Positions 1 to 7,129 of a stretch of DNA of 64,000 nucleotides are shown piece by piece. This DNA comes from Halorientalis pallida (GTDB lineage: Archaea; Halobacteriota; Halobacteria; Halobacteriales; Haloarculaceae). The translations under genes and the position numbers were made by a program. The stretch lies in NCBI RefSeq assembly GCF_004118325.1, contig NZ_RDFA01000006.1, positions 186,001 through 250,000 on the forward strand. The letters are read 5' to 3'. Under the pieces are notes generated by a model. That model did no database searches, was not told the DNA's origin, and saw only the letters and a program-made list of their open reading frames with translations. Within the stretch, counting starts at the first letter, position 1. Every line of letters starts with the position of its first letter.

Positions 1-66
1 TCCTCCTCGTCGACGCGGAACCCGCAGTTTGCCGGCGTCAGACCCGCGTCACACGTCCCCGTGGCG

Positions 67-74
67 TTTATGTG
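67..74 (+). promoter_or_regulatory. TATA box for the PRC-barrel gene
   Basis: An AT-rich TTTATGTG stretch lies about 27 nt upstream of the ATG at 97. That spacing fits an archaeal TATA box driving a leaderless transcript and supports the start at 97 over an in-frame ATG at 76. The first 75 bases of the window hold no gene end I can identify. Confidence 0.5.
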
Positions 75-96
75 AGTGGAATACACTACGGCGTGT

Positions 97-336
97 ATGG
101 CAGAGATACTCGCGGAGAATCTCTCGGGGAAGGCCGTCATGGGTTCTGACGGCAAAGAACTGGGAATGCTGTACAACATCACGATGGACGCCAAATCGGG
201 CCGGCTGGAGAACCTCGTCGTCGAACCCGACGAGATGCTCCGGGAGTCCGAGTTCCCCACCGACGAGCGCGGCCGTCTGCTGGTTCCGGTCCCCCGTGTC
301 CAGGCCGTCAAGGACCACATGATCGTCGACCGATAA
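97..336 (+). CDS. PRC-barrel domain protein
   Basis: This 79-residue protein is a single PRC-barrel domain. It opens MAEILAENLSGKAVMGSDG and continues with the typical GKELG turn, a NITMD strand, an LENLVVEPDE strand and a closing LVPVPRVQAVKDHMIV segment. PRC-barrel proteins are small beta-barrels seen in RNA-processing (RimM-like) and photosynthetic contexts. In archaea the stand-alone form has no firm function, but it often sits beside translation or ribosome-maturation genes. Here the Nob1 gene follows 15 nt downstream on the same strand, so co-transcription and an RNA-related role are plausible. Start 97 is preferred over 76 because of the TATA spacing and the family N-terminus. Confidence 0.88.
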   Translation: MAEILAENLSGKAVMGSDGKELGMLYNITMDAKSGRLENLVVEPDEMLRESEFPTDERGRLLVPVPRVQAVKDHMIVDR

Positions 337-351
337 CTCGTACTCTTTTCG

Positions 352-810
352 ATGTACATTCTCGACTCGTCGGCGTTTATCAACGAGTATCACACCCAGG
401 AGCGCAAGGCGTCGATTCCGATGGTCCGCGAGGAGCTCGAAGACGAGAGCGCCTATCGGTTCGACGCGCTGGAGGGCTCGGGTATGCACCTCCACATCCC
501 CGAAGAGGAGACCGTCGAGCGGATCGAGCGGGCCGCCCGCGAGACCGGCGACTTCGACGAACTCTCACGGACGGACATCCGGCTGGTGGCCGCCGCCTTC
601 GAACTCGACGGGCACCTCGTCACCGACGACTACGCGATGCAGAACGTCGCGGAGAAACTCGACGTGGCCGTCGAAGTCATCGCCCGCGAGGGGATCACCG
701 AGCAACGCGACTGGCGGTTCCAGTGTAGCGGCTGTGGCCGCGAATTCGACGACGACCACGACCGCTGTCCCGTCTGCGGGAGCGATCTCACCCGGAAGAA
801 CCCGGCCTAG
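352..810 (+). CDS. nob1: rRNA maturation endonuclease Nob1 (PIN domain plus zinc ribbon)
   Basis: Nob1 makes the final 3'-end cut of 16S/18S rRNA in the small-subunit precursor. The 152-residue protein starts MYILDSSAFINEY, the PIN-domain opening with the first catalytic Asp (LDSSAF). Further acidic residues sit around DIRLVAAAFEL and VTDDYAMQNVA (about residues 80-102). The C-terminus has a zinc ribbon with two Cys pairs, CSGCG near residue 124 and CPVCG near residue 141. Length and domain order match archaeal Nob1. Its stop overlaps the stop of the convergent ribbon-helix-helix gene within a CTAG tetranucleotide at 807-810. Confidence 0.93.
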   Translation: MYILDSSAFINEYHTQERKASIPMVREELEDESAYRFDALEGSGMHLHIPEEETVERIERAARETGDFDELSRTDIRLVAAAFELDGHLVTDDYAMQNVAEKLDVAVEVIAREGITEQRDWRFQCSGCGREFDDDHDRCPVCGSDLTRKNPA

Positions 811-959
811 TGCCGGTTTCGCGTCCGGTGGGCCTCGTCCAACCCCAGGTCGATCAACTGGGTGAGTACTTCCTCCTCGGTGAGGTCGTACTCCCGGGCC
901 AGCGACTCGACCTCGCTCGCGAGATCGTCGTCACAGACCACGGTGAAACGGGTTGGCAT
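807..959 (-). CDS. Small ribbon-helix-helix (CopG-like) protein
   Basis: This 50-residue protein (MPTRFTVVCDDDLASEVESL...) has the ribbon-helix-helix pattern. A short beta strand (TRFTVVCDD) is followed by two helices (LASEVESLAREYDLT and EEVLTQLIDLGLDEA). Such proteins are dimeric DNA-binding repressors or antitoxins. No toxin gene is adjacent, so a stand-alone regulator is more likely. I chose the ATG at 959 because the upstream in-frame extension does not look protein-like. It converges on nob1 with overlapping stop codons. Confidence 0.75.
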   Translation of the reverse strand: MPTRFTVVCDDDLASEVESLAREYDLTEEEVLTQLIDLGLDEAHRTRNRH

Positions 960-1068
960 ACCACGCGTATTTGTCACGGGTCTGTATAAAGTCCCGTCAG
1001 ACGATCGTCTCACGCCCGGTCGGTCCGTTTCTCTTTCTCTGCCGCGGAAACTACGTGACGGCGTCGAC

Positions 1069-2199
1069 TCAGGCTGCGGGAATTTGCCCGGTCGCCTGGA
1101 AGTAGACCGCGAGGAACTGGAGGGCGTTGAACGCGCCGTGGACGAGGATGGGGACGACGAGGTTCTCGGTGCGGTAGTAGACGTAGCCCAGGAGCAAGGA
1201 GAGAAAGAAGATCACCGTGAGCGTGGTCAGCGTCGCCAGCGGGTTGGCGTTCTGGTACTGGCTGAAGTGGACGGCCGCGAACACCGCGGCGCCCAGCACC
1301 ACGGCCGACCGCTCGGTGAACCACTCGTAGAGGTACTTTTGCACCACGTTGCGGTAGGCAAGTTCCTCGACGGGCGCGATGACGAGGATGGACAGGGCGA
1401 CGAGGGACAGCGCCAGCGTCGGGTTCTCCATCGCCTGCTGTTGGATCCGGGATTCAGACGAGGGGAGTCCGAGTTGCTGGATGAGGGTCGTGACCGTCCC
1501 GAGCAAGAGCAAGAGGCAAAATAGACCACCGGCCGCGACGAGCAAATCACGCGCCGACGGGACGGACACGTCGACGTAGTCGAACGACAGGCGGCGACCG
1601 CGCAGGTACAGGACGACGAAGCCGACCGACCCGAGGTAGCCGATCGTCGTCACGACGCTGTACTCAAGCGCCGTGTCGGGCGGGTACAGCGGCAGGGCGA
1701 ACAACTGGCCGACGAACAGGCCGATGAAAGCCCCGCCGCCGATGGCGAGCGCGACTGTGAATCCCTTGACGCGCCCCCAGAAGGCGTCGTCGGCGATGGC
1801 ATCGTAGTCGGCGACGGCGACGGCGGCTGCGCCCAGCCCGGCCAGTGCCGCAACGGGGAGGCCGATTCCCACCGCTGGGACGACGTCGGTGCCGATGGCC
1901 GGGCGCATCAGCTGGTAGAGCGCGTAGCCAAACAGCGAGAGCGAGAGCACGCCGGCGACGGGCGCACCGAGCCGGCGGTCGACGGTTCCGTGGCGGCGCA
2001 GGCTGAACACCAGCGCCGCGCCGGCCCCGAGGACGAGGCCGACGACGCTCCCGTCGACCCCGGGGACCGCGACCACTGGCGTCCCGCCGGTCCAGGGGAG
2101 GACGCTCGCCGCCAGTGCGATCCCGGCCAGCACCAGCCCCGTCGTCGGTGCCGCGGTCGTCCGCGGCCCGCGACCGTCGACTGCATCAACTGCTGCCAT
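1069..2199 (-). CDS. CPBP-family intramembrane metalloprotease (CAAX protease homologue)
   Basis: A 376-residue polytopic membrane protein with about eight to nine hydrophobic segments. The C-terminal half carries the Abi/CPBP signature: an EExxxR motif (E278, E279, R283), FxxxH with H311 (FAAVHFSQ) and HxxxN with H354 and N358 (HGAFNAL). These residues bind the catalytic metal in Rce1-type glutamic proteases. Prokaryotic members are linked to bacteriocin immunity, protein maturation or unknown membrane proteolysis. The N-terminal half is a hydrophobic extension beyond the core domain. The substrate cannot be inferred from the neighbours. Confidence 0.88.
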   Translation of the reverse strand: MAAVDAVDGRGPRTTAAPTTGLVLAGIALAASVLPWTGGTPVVAVPGVDGSVVGLVLGAGAALVFSLRRHGTVDRRLGAPVAGVLSLSLFGYALYQLMRPAIGTDVVPAVGIGLPVAALAGLGAAAVAVADYDAIADDAFWGRVKGFTVALAIGGGAFIGLFVGQLFALPLYPPDTALEYSVVTTIGYLGSVGFVVLYLRGRRLSFDYVDVSVPSARDLLVAAGGLFCLLLLLGTVTTLIQQLGLPSSESRIQQQAMENPTLALSLVALSILVIAPVEELAYRNVVQKYLYEWFTERSAVVLGAAVFAAVHFSQYQNANPLATLTTLTVIFFLSLLLGYVYYRTENLVVPILVHGAFNALQFLAVYFQATGQIPAA

Positions 2200-2253
2200 T
2201 GACCCTCACCACGGCGGCGGGCGGTTTAGGGACTGTGTTTCGGTGCGCCCCAC

Positions 2254-3573
2254 TCACTCGACGACGAGTTCGGTCTTGTCCGCGACCGCCTCGGCCTCCG
2301 CGAACTCGCCGCCGCCCAGCAGGCCCCGCGCCGCTCGCTTGCCCCACTCGACGGCCGGCTGGTCGAACGTCGAGACGTTCGCCAGTTCCCCGTACAGCAC
2401 GCAGGCGGCCTCCATCGTGTACAGCAACTCGCCGACGCCCTCGGCGTCCAGGCGCTCGATCTCGACGCGAACCGAGGGCCGGTTCGCGGCCGCGAGGCTG
2501 GCCTCGGTCGCCTCGAACTCCGCGTCCAGCAGGTCGCCGAGCGTCGAGCCGCCCAGATACGACAGCCCGTCGATGTCGGTCTCGGGAATCTCGCGGTCGG
2601 ACCGCTCGCGCGGGCGCACCATCGTCACGAGTTTGTCCCGCGGCCCAGCCCGGTAGAGCTGGAGCTGGGAGTGCTGGTCGGTCGCGCCGAGCGCCCGCGC
2701 GGGCGTCTGCCCCAGCCCGTCTTTCCCCAGACTCTCGGCCCACAGTTGCGCGAACCACTCCGCGAAAAACTCCAGGCGCTCGGCGTAGGGGACGACGGCG
2801 TTGATGCGGGCCCCGCGCTGGGCCAGTGCGTAGCTCACCGCCCCGTATGCGTACGCCGGCGAGTCGAACAGCGAGGGCGACAGGGAGTCGGCGGCCCGCT
2901 GGCCTCCGGTCAGCAGACCCTCGACGTCGTGGCCCTGGATCGCCGCGGGCACCAGGCCGACCGCCGAGAGCGCCGAGAAGCGCCCCGGGACGCCCGTCGG
3001 CACGTCCAGCGCGGGCATGCCGTGGCGGTCGGCCAGCTCTCGGAGCGGCCCCGCCTCGCCCGTGGTGACGACGGTCCGCTCGGTCCAGTCGACGCCCGCC
3101 GCCTCCATCGCCTCGCGCACGACGAGGAAGTTCGACAGCGTCTCGGCGGTGGTGCCCGACCGCGAGACGACGTTGACCGCGGTGCGGTCGAGGGGCACCT
3201 CCGACAGAATCTCGCGGACGTGGGCGGGATCGACGTTGTCCAGGACGTACAGCGGCGGGGCGTCGGCGGACTCGCCCTGACTGTCCAGTCCACCCAGCGC
3301 CTCGGAGATGGTCGCCGCGCCGAGCGCGCTCCCGCCGATGCCGACCGTCAGGATGGCCTCGGCGTCGGCCAGCGGTTCGACAGCCGACTCGACGGCGGCG
3401 GCGTCGGTCCGCTCGGGCAGGTTCAGCGCGACGTAGCCGAACTCGCCGTCTTCCCGGCCCGTCGCGATGCGGTCGTGTGCCCGTGCCACGTCCTCGTCGA
3501 GGCGATCCAGCGCGTCGCGGCTGACCCCCGGCTCGGCCTCGGCCGCGAGCGCGTTGCCGATGTCCACTTGCAT
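2254..3573 (-). CDS. pgi: Glucose-6-phosphate isomerase
   Basis: This enzyme interconverts glucose-6-phosphate and fructose-6-phosphate, feeding the modified haloarchaeal sugar pathways and GlmS. The 439-residue protein begins MQVDIGNALAAEAEPGVS. It has the SIS-type sugar-phosphate loop (NVVSRSGTTAETLSN, about residues 135-149), a GVPGRFSALS segment and a DQHSQLQLY region typical of PGI. The length matches haloarchaeal Pgi. The ATG at 3573 is preferred over one nine codons upstream because it matches the usual N-terminus. It is monocistronic or co-transcribed with the downstream CPBP protease gene, 54 nt away. Confidence 0.92.
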   Translation of the reverse strand: MQVDIGNALAAEAEPGVSRDALDRLDEDVARAHDRIATGREDGEFGYVALNLPERTDAAAVESAVEPLADAEAILTVGIGGSALGAATISEALGGLDSQGESADAPPLYVLDNVDPAHVREILSEVPLDRTAVNVVSRSGTTAETLSNFLVVREAMEAAGVDWTERTVVTTGEAGPLRELADRHGMPALDVPTGVPGRFSALSAVGLVPAAIQGHDVEGLLTGGQRAADSLSPSLFDSPAYAYGAVSYALAQRGARINAVVPYAERLEFFAEWFAQLWAESLGKDGLGQTPARALGATDQHSQLQLYRAGPRDKLVTMVRPRERSDREIPETDIDGLSYLGGSTLGDLLDAEFEATEASLAAANRPSVRVEIERLDAEGVGELLYTMEAACVLYGELANVSTFDQPAVEWGKRAARGLLGGGEFAEAEAVADKTELVVE

Positions 3574-3670
3574 GGTCGTCCGTCCACACCGGGCGCGCAA
3601 AACGCTACTGTTTGCTCCGACGGGGGTGGAATCGCGTGGCTTTTCGGGCCTGGACGCCTACCCGTGTGTA

Positions 3671-4270
3671 ATGACCGGCGAATCCGTCGACGAACGGACG
3701 AACCCGGAGGACGCCCCGACCGTCGAGGGCGGTTCCGAGCACGTCGAGACCGAGTCGGACACTGAGGAGCGCTCCTACGGCGGTCTCTTCGGTTCTTACC
3801 CCTACGCCTTCCGGCGGAGCGACTCGCTTCTGTTCAAGTCCTACGCCGTCATCGGCGGCCTGCTGGCGCTGTTGATCGCGCTCATGTTCACCTTCGGGCT
3901 GGTCGGCGTGATCGCCAGCACGACCGGGACCGCCGGCGGCGTGTTCTCTTTCTCGCGGGCCTTCTTCATTTTCGTCGGGTTGCTCGTCGTCTTCCCCCTG
4001 CTGGCCCCGGTCCTCTCGGTCGCGCGACGGCACCGCCGGATCGGCTCGAACGCCCGCTACGACGCCGCCATCGCGTCGGCCGGCTACCTGTTCCTGCTGA
4101 CCCTGTATCTCGCCCTGCTGATCTCGACGCCGCCGGAACAGCAACAGCCCGTCTCCGGAGCGTACGCCCCGCTCGTCGAACTCTTCTACGCCCTGCCCGC
4201 CATCGTCGGACTGGTGCCGCCCATCATCGGCGCGGCCGCGATCTACGCCGCCCACCGGCTGACGAGATGA
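3671..4270 (+). CDS. Four-TM conserved membrane protein of unknown function
   Basis: A 199-residue protein with an acidic, soluble N-terminus of about 50 residues rich in Glu, Thr and Ser. Four hydrophobic segments follow, near residues 58-82 (VIGGLLALLIALMFTFGLV), 95-118, 137-155 and 165-190. I do not recognise a catalytic motif; it resembles small haloarchaeal hypothetical membrane proteins. Its last six codons and stop (CACCGGCTGACGAGATGA) are the left boundary of the 57-bp tandem array that follows. Its TGA overlaps the ATG of the first repeat as ATGA. Confidence 0.75.
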   Translation: MTGESVDERTNPEDAPTVEGGSEHVETESDTEERSYGGLFGSYPYAFRRSDSLLFKSYAVIGGLLALLIALMFTFGLVGVIASTTGTAGGVFSFSRAFFIFVGLLVVFPLLAPVLSVARRHRRIGSNARYDAAIASAGYLFLLTLYLALLISTPPEQQQPVSGAYAPLVELFYALPAIVGLVPPIIGAAAIYAAHRLTR

Positions 4271-4560
4271 ATTCGTCATCCGAGCCCCGTCTCGCTCCGC
4301 TCGACAGGACACCGGCTGACGCGATGAATTCGTCATCCGAGCCCCGTCTCGCTCCGCTCGACAGGACACCGGCTGACGCGATGAATTCGTCATCCGAGCC
4401 CCGTCTCGCTCCGCTCGACAGGACACCGGCTGACGCGATGAACTCGTCATCCGAGCCCCGTCTCGCTCCGCTCGACAGGACACCGGCTGACGCGATGAAC
4501 TCGTCATCCGAGCCCCGTCTCGCTCCGCTCGACAGGACACCGGCTGACGCGATGAACTCG
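4253..4560 (+). repeat. 57-bp tandem repeat array, five full units plus a partial sixth
   Basis: Near-identical 57-bp units start with ATG at 4267, 4324, 4381, 4438 and 4495, with a sixth beginning at 4552 that breaks off after nine bases. Units 1-3 have AATTCG after the ATG and units 4-6 have AACTCG, so the array splits into two sub-families differing by one base. Each unit carries the core CGAGCCCCGTCTCGCTCCGC, with CGAGC and GCTCG arms that could form a hairpin. Each unit ends with a copy of the 3' end of the upstream gene (CACCGGCTGACGCGATGA). The array therefore arose by tandem duplication across the gene's stop codon. Confidence 0.95.
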
Positions 4561-4599
4561 AAACGCCGAAACCGTCCGGCGTACAAGCGACGCCCATGA
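4267..4599 (+). CDS. Possible repeat-encoded bridging ORF (110 aa, five 19-residue repeats)
   Basis: Because the unit is 57 bp (3 x 19), the array stays open as five copies of MNSSSEPRLAPLDRTPADA followed by a basic tail ending YKRRP. The ORF starts in an ATGA overlap with the stop of the upstream membrane protein. It ends in a second ATGA overlap with the start at 4596. This would allow uninterrupted translational coupling between the two flanking genes. Nothing shows the peptide is made; low-complexity translation of a DNA repeat is the simpler reading. Codon use is uniform by duplication, so it gives no evidence. Confidence 0.3.
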   Translation: MNSSSEPRLAPLDRTPADAMNSSSEPRLAPLDRTPADAMNSSSEPRLAPLDRTPADAMNSSSEPRLAPLDRTPADAMNSSSEPRLAPLDRTPADAMNSKRRNRPAYKRRP

Positions 4600-5054
4600 A
4601 AGACGCCACGTTCCTCGTCACGGCCGCCGACGACGAGTCGGCGGTCCTCCAGGACGTGACCGACAGCCAGGTCCACACCCTGAGTACCAACCCCGGCGTC
4701 GAGGTCGGCGAGACCGTCGTCGCCACCATCGAACCCGAACCGCCGATGGAGGTCGTCTGGCAGGTCGTCGAGATCACCGACCAGCGGACGATCCCCGTCG
4801 AGCGGAGTCCGGAGCCACCGACCCAGCAGACCAGGGAGATCGCCGCCGACCAACCCGTCGGGGAGATCACCCGCCAGGAACGCGCCGGCGAGGGCGAACT
4901 CCACGTCATCACCGTCCCCGACGGCGAGGCCGACGACGCGGCCGAAGACGTTCTCGACGACGCGGAGACGCTGGCACGCGCGGCACGGCTGGGCGTCGAC
5001 CGCGTTGAGATCCGCGCCGACGGCCAGGCGCTCAGCGTCCGCTATCTGCCCTGA
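4596..5054 (+). CDS. Conserved haloarchaeal protein, possibly DUF5812 family
   Basis: A 152-residue acidic soluble protein that starts MKDATFLVTAADDESAVLQD. The first 70 residues look like a small beta-barrel (VTDSQVHTLSTNPGVEVGE, TVVATIEPEPPMEVVWQVVE). The C-terminal part is helical, with a conserved-looking DRVEIRADGQALSVRYLP end. It resembles a haloarchaeal family of unknown function that I recall as DUF5812; that name is from memory. No catalytic residues stand out. It is separated from the upstream membrane-protein gene only by the tandem repeat array. Confidence 0.78.
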   Translation: MKDATFLVTAADDESAVLQDVTDSQVHTLSTNPGVEVGETVVATIEPEPPMEVVWQVVEITDQRTIPVERSPEPPTQQTREIAADQPVGEITRQERAGEGELHVITVPDGEADDAAEDVLDDAETLARAARLGVDRVEIRADGQALSVRYLP

Positions 5055-5120
5055 TCGGGGTCCTCGACACCCGGTAGCGGTCCCACCGGTCGTGTCCGTC
5101 CGCTGGAACTCTTCCCGTAC

Positions 5121-5128
5121 TTAAATAT
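5121..5128 (+). promoter_or_regulatory. TATA box upstream of the histidine kinase
   Basis: TTAAATAT sits 30 nt before an ATG at 5155. A leaderless transcript would therefore start at or near that ATG, which opens a 15-codon mini-ORF. The kinase start itself is the GTG at 5218, so the kinase mRNA would carry a roughly 60-nt leader. Confidence 0.55.
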
Positions 5129-5154
5129 TGCCGGACTCTGACGGCTCTACTCTT

Positions 5155-5202
5155 ATGCAGGTGGATCTAACAGTGGCAAGTGAGCCCGGGAAGGGGGCGT
5201 AG
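5155..5202 (+). other. Leaderless upstream mini-ORF (15 codons plus TAG)
   Basis: An ATG at the expected transcription start opens the peptide MQVDLTVASEPGKGA, closed by TAG at 5200-5202. It is in the same frame as the kinase, whose GTG start follows 15 nt after the stop. It could be a regulatory upstream ORF or the stop-interrupted remnant of an older, longer N-terminus. There is no direct evidence of translation. Confidence 0.3.
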
Positions 5203-5217
5203 GGGGTAGTAGAGAAC

Positions 5218-6954
5218 GTGTCCGTTTCACCGTACGCGCTAGCGCTCGGCGTGCCCGTGGTACTCGCAGCGGCGTTTCTCGTCGAGACGTGGCGTCGCTG
5301 CAGCGGGCCGGGCGTCAGAGCCCTGCGACTCCTCCTGTGTTCGATCGCGCTGTGGGCCGGCGGGAGTGCGCTCGCGCTCCTGGCACCTGACAGGGCGGCC
5401 TGGATCACGTTCGAGCAGGTCGCCTGGATCGGTCGGATCGGTGTCCCGGTCGCCTGGGCCCTGTTCGCGCTGCAGTACACGGGGTACGGCGACCGGGTCA
5501 CGCGCCGGTCGGTCGTGCTCTTGGCCCTGCCGGCGGCCGTCATGCTCGCGCTGGTCTGGACCAACCCGCTCCACGAACTGGTCTGGTCCGAGGTCCGAAT
5601 GGTGTACACACAGGGTGTCGCCGTCGGCGTCCAGGCCCTGGGGCCGGCGTTCTGGGCGTTCCTCGCGTACGCGTACACACTCGTATTGGCCGGGATCGTC
5701 CTCGTCATGCGACTGGTGTTCACCGCCGATCACCTGTTCGTGGACCAGGGAGTGGCCCTCCTGCTCGGCGTCTCCGCACCGCTTTTCGCCAACGTCGCCA
5801 GCGTCACCGGCGCCGTCCCGATCACCGGGGTGGACATGACGCCGTACATGTTCACGATCAGTGGCATCACGTACGGCTACGCGTTCTACCGGTCGGACCT
5901 GTTGGATCGTGTCCCGGCGACCCGACAGATCGGCCGGACCGCCGTCGTCCGGAACATGCGTGACGGCGTCATCGTCGTCGACGAAGACGACGTCGTCGTC
6001 GACGTGAACCCGCTCGCTCAACAGCAGTTCGGCCTCGCGAAAGACGAGGTGGTGGGCCGCCCGGTCCGGGCCGTCTTCGACGATCCGGAGTTCCAGTTGC
6101 CGGTCGGCGAGGGGACCGTCGTCTGGTCGGCGCGTGGCCCCTTCGAGTACGAGGTGAAGGTCTCGAAACTGACCGATCAGCACGGCCACCAGCTCGGTCG
6201 GATTCTGGTCCTGCGGGACATCACCGACCGGACCAACCGCCGCCAGCAGTTGCAGGTGCTCAACCGCGTCCTCCGGCACAACTTCCGCAACGACATGAAC
6301 GTCATCGACGTGTGTGCGACCCAGCTGGTCGACCGCCTCGACGGGGAGGACGCGGAACTGGCCGACCGCGTCCGGTCGGTCGCCTGTGATCTGAGCGAGA
6401 CCGGCACCAAGGCCCGCGAGATCGAGCGGATCATGTCCCGCCGGCACAACGATCCCCAGCCGATCGACCTCCCGTCGCTGGTGACCCGGCAACTCGATAC
6501 GCTCCGCCACGAGTACCCCGCGGCCGAGATCGAGGCCGACCTGCCCGACACGCTGGAGATCAGCTCGACCGGCATCCTCGAATCGGTCCTGCAGAACGTC
6601 CTGGAGAACGCCGTGGTTCACAACGACAGCCAGCAGCCCCACGTCTGGGTCCGGATCGAGGCCGACGACGGCCGGGTCGAAATCTCCGTGGCCGACGACG
6701 GCCCCGGCATCCCGCGGCAGGAACGGGAGGTGCTGACCAAGGGCACCGAGACACCGCTGGAACACGGGAGCGGCCTCGGGCTCTGGTTGGTCAACTGGGG
6801 CGTGACGATGCTCGGCGGGGACATCGAGTTCCGCGACCGGGTGGCCTTCGGCCAGGACGACGACGTGAGCGGGAGCGTCGTCACCATCACCATCCCCCGC
6901 CAGGGGCCGACGATCCACACCGCGTCGGGCCGACCGCCGGTCGACGCTGACTGA
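5218..6954 (+). CDS. Membrane sensor histidine kinase: 7TM N-terminal domain, PAS, HATPase
   Basis: This 578-residue kinase probably senses a signal at or in the membrane and phosphorylates an unknown response regulator. Residues 1-230 form about seven hydrophobic helices, as in the N-terminal 7TM region of histidine kinases. A PAS domain follows (residues about 245-340: MRDGVIVVDEDDVVVDVNP through ILVLRDITDRT). The dimerisation helix carries the phospho-acceptor H354 (LNRVLRHNFRND). The ATPase domain has an N box (NVLENAVVHND), a G1 box (DDGPGIP) and a G2 box (GSGLGLWLV). No receiver domain is fused and no response regulator lies next to it. The GTG start places TM1 at the extreme N-terminus, normal for this family. 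Confidence 0.9.
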   Translation: MSVSPYALALGVPVVLAAAFLVETWRRCSGPGVRALRLLLCSIALWAGGSALALLAPDRAAWITFEQVAWIGRIGVPVAWALFALQYTGYGDRVTRRSVVLLALPAAVMLALVWTNPLHELVWSEVRMVYTQGVAVGVQALGPAFWAFLAYAYTLVLAGIVLVMRLVFTADHLFVDQGVALLLGVSAPLFANVASVTGAVPITGVDMTPYMFTISGITYGYAFYRSDLLDRVPATRQIGRTAVVRNMRDGVIVVDEDDVVVDVNPLAQQQFGLAKDEVVGRPVRAVFDDPEFQLPVGEGTVVWSARGPFEYEVKVSKLTDQHGHQLGRILVLRDITDRTNRRQQLQVLNRVLRHNFRNDMNVIDVCATQLVDRLDGEDAELADRVRSVACDLSETGTKAREIERIMSRRHNDPQPIDLPSLVTRQLDTLRHEYPAAEIEADLPDTLEISSTGILESVLQNVLENAVVHNDSQQPHVWVRIEADDGRVEISVADDGPGIPRQEREVLTKGTETPLEHGSGLGLWLVNWGVTMLGGDIEFRDRVAFGQDDDVSGSVVTITIPRQGPTIHTASGRPPVDAD

Positions 6955-6994
6955 CTCGCTGCGTTCGCCGACCCAACCGCTCGACGACCCGCTC

Positions 6995-7010
6995 GACAGC
7001 CATCGCTGTC
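6995..7010 (+). terminator. Short hairpin after the kinase gene
   Basis: GACAGC, loop CATC, GCTGTC forms a perfect 6-bp stem 41 nt past the kinase stop. There is no strong T-run behind it. It could be a weak terminator or mRNA 3'-end structure separating the kinase from secF. Confidence 0.3.
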
Positions 7011-7048
7011 CGTCCGTCGGAGTGGGAACGACAGCCGAGATAAGAAGG

Positions 7049-7056
7049 CTTATTCA
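7049..7056 (+). promoter_or_regulatory. TATA box of the secF-secD operon
   Basis: CTTATTCA is centred about 27 nt upstream of an ATG at 7079. The expected transcript would begin essentially at that ATG, which opens a 16-codon ORF in a frame different from secF. Confidence 0.5.
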
Positions 7057-7078
7057 GGGCTGTTGCACACGGTGGCGT

Positions 7079-7129
7079 ATGGTGGAGTTCGAGGTACCGG
7101 GAGTCGGAAACGGGGGATGGTCCGGATGA
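7079..7129 (+). other. Leaderless mini-ORF overlapping the secF start
   Basis: The ORF encodes MVEFEVPGVGNGGWSG. Its TGA (7127-7129) overlaps the secF ATG at 7126 as ATGA. The opening MVEFEVP resembles what I recall of haloarchaeal SecF N-termini, so this may be the original start displaced by a frameshift. Alternatively it is a coupled upstream ORF controlling secF. Confidence 0.35.

Noticed and set aside
862-1524. Long plus-strand open reading opposite the RHH and CPBP genes
   Set aside because: Composition is Arg/Gly/Asp shadow coding; the opposite strand has full CPBP motifs and a helix-rich RHH protein.
4224-4904. Open minus-strand reading across the 57-bp repeat array (226 codons with repeated FIASAGVLSSGARRGSD)
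   Set aside because: It is the antisense of the array and the gene after it. A repeat unit divisible by three keeps several frames open at once, and the flanking protein genes on the plus strand are well supported.
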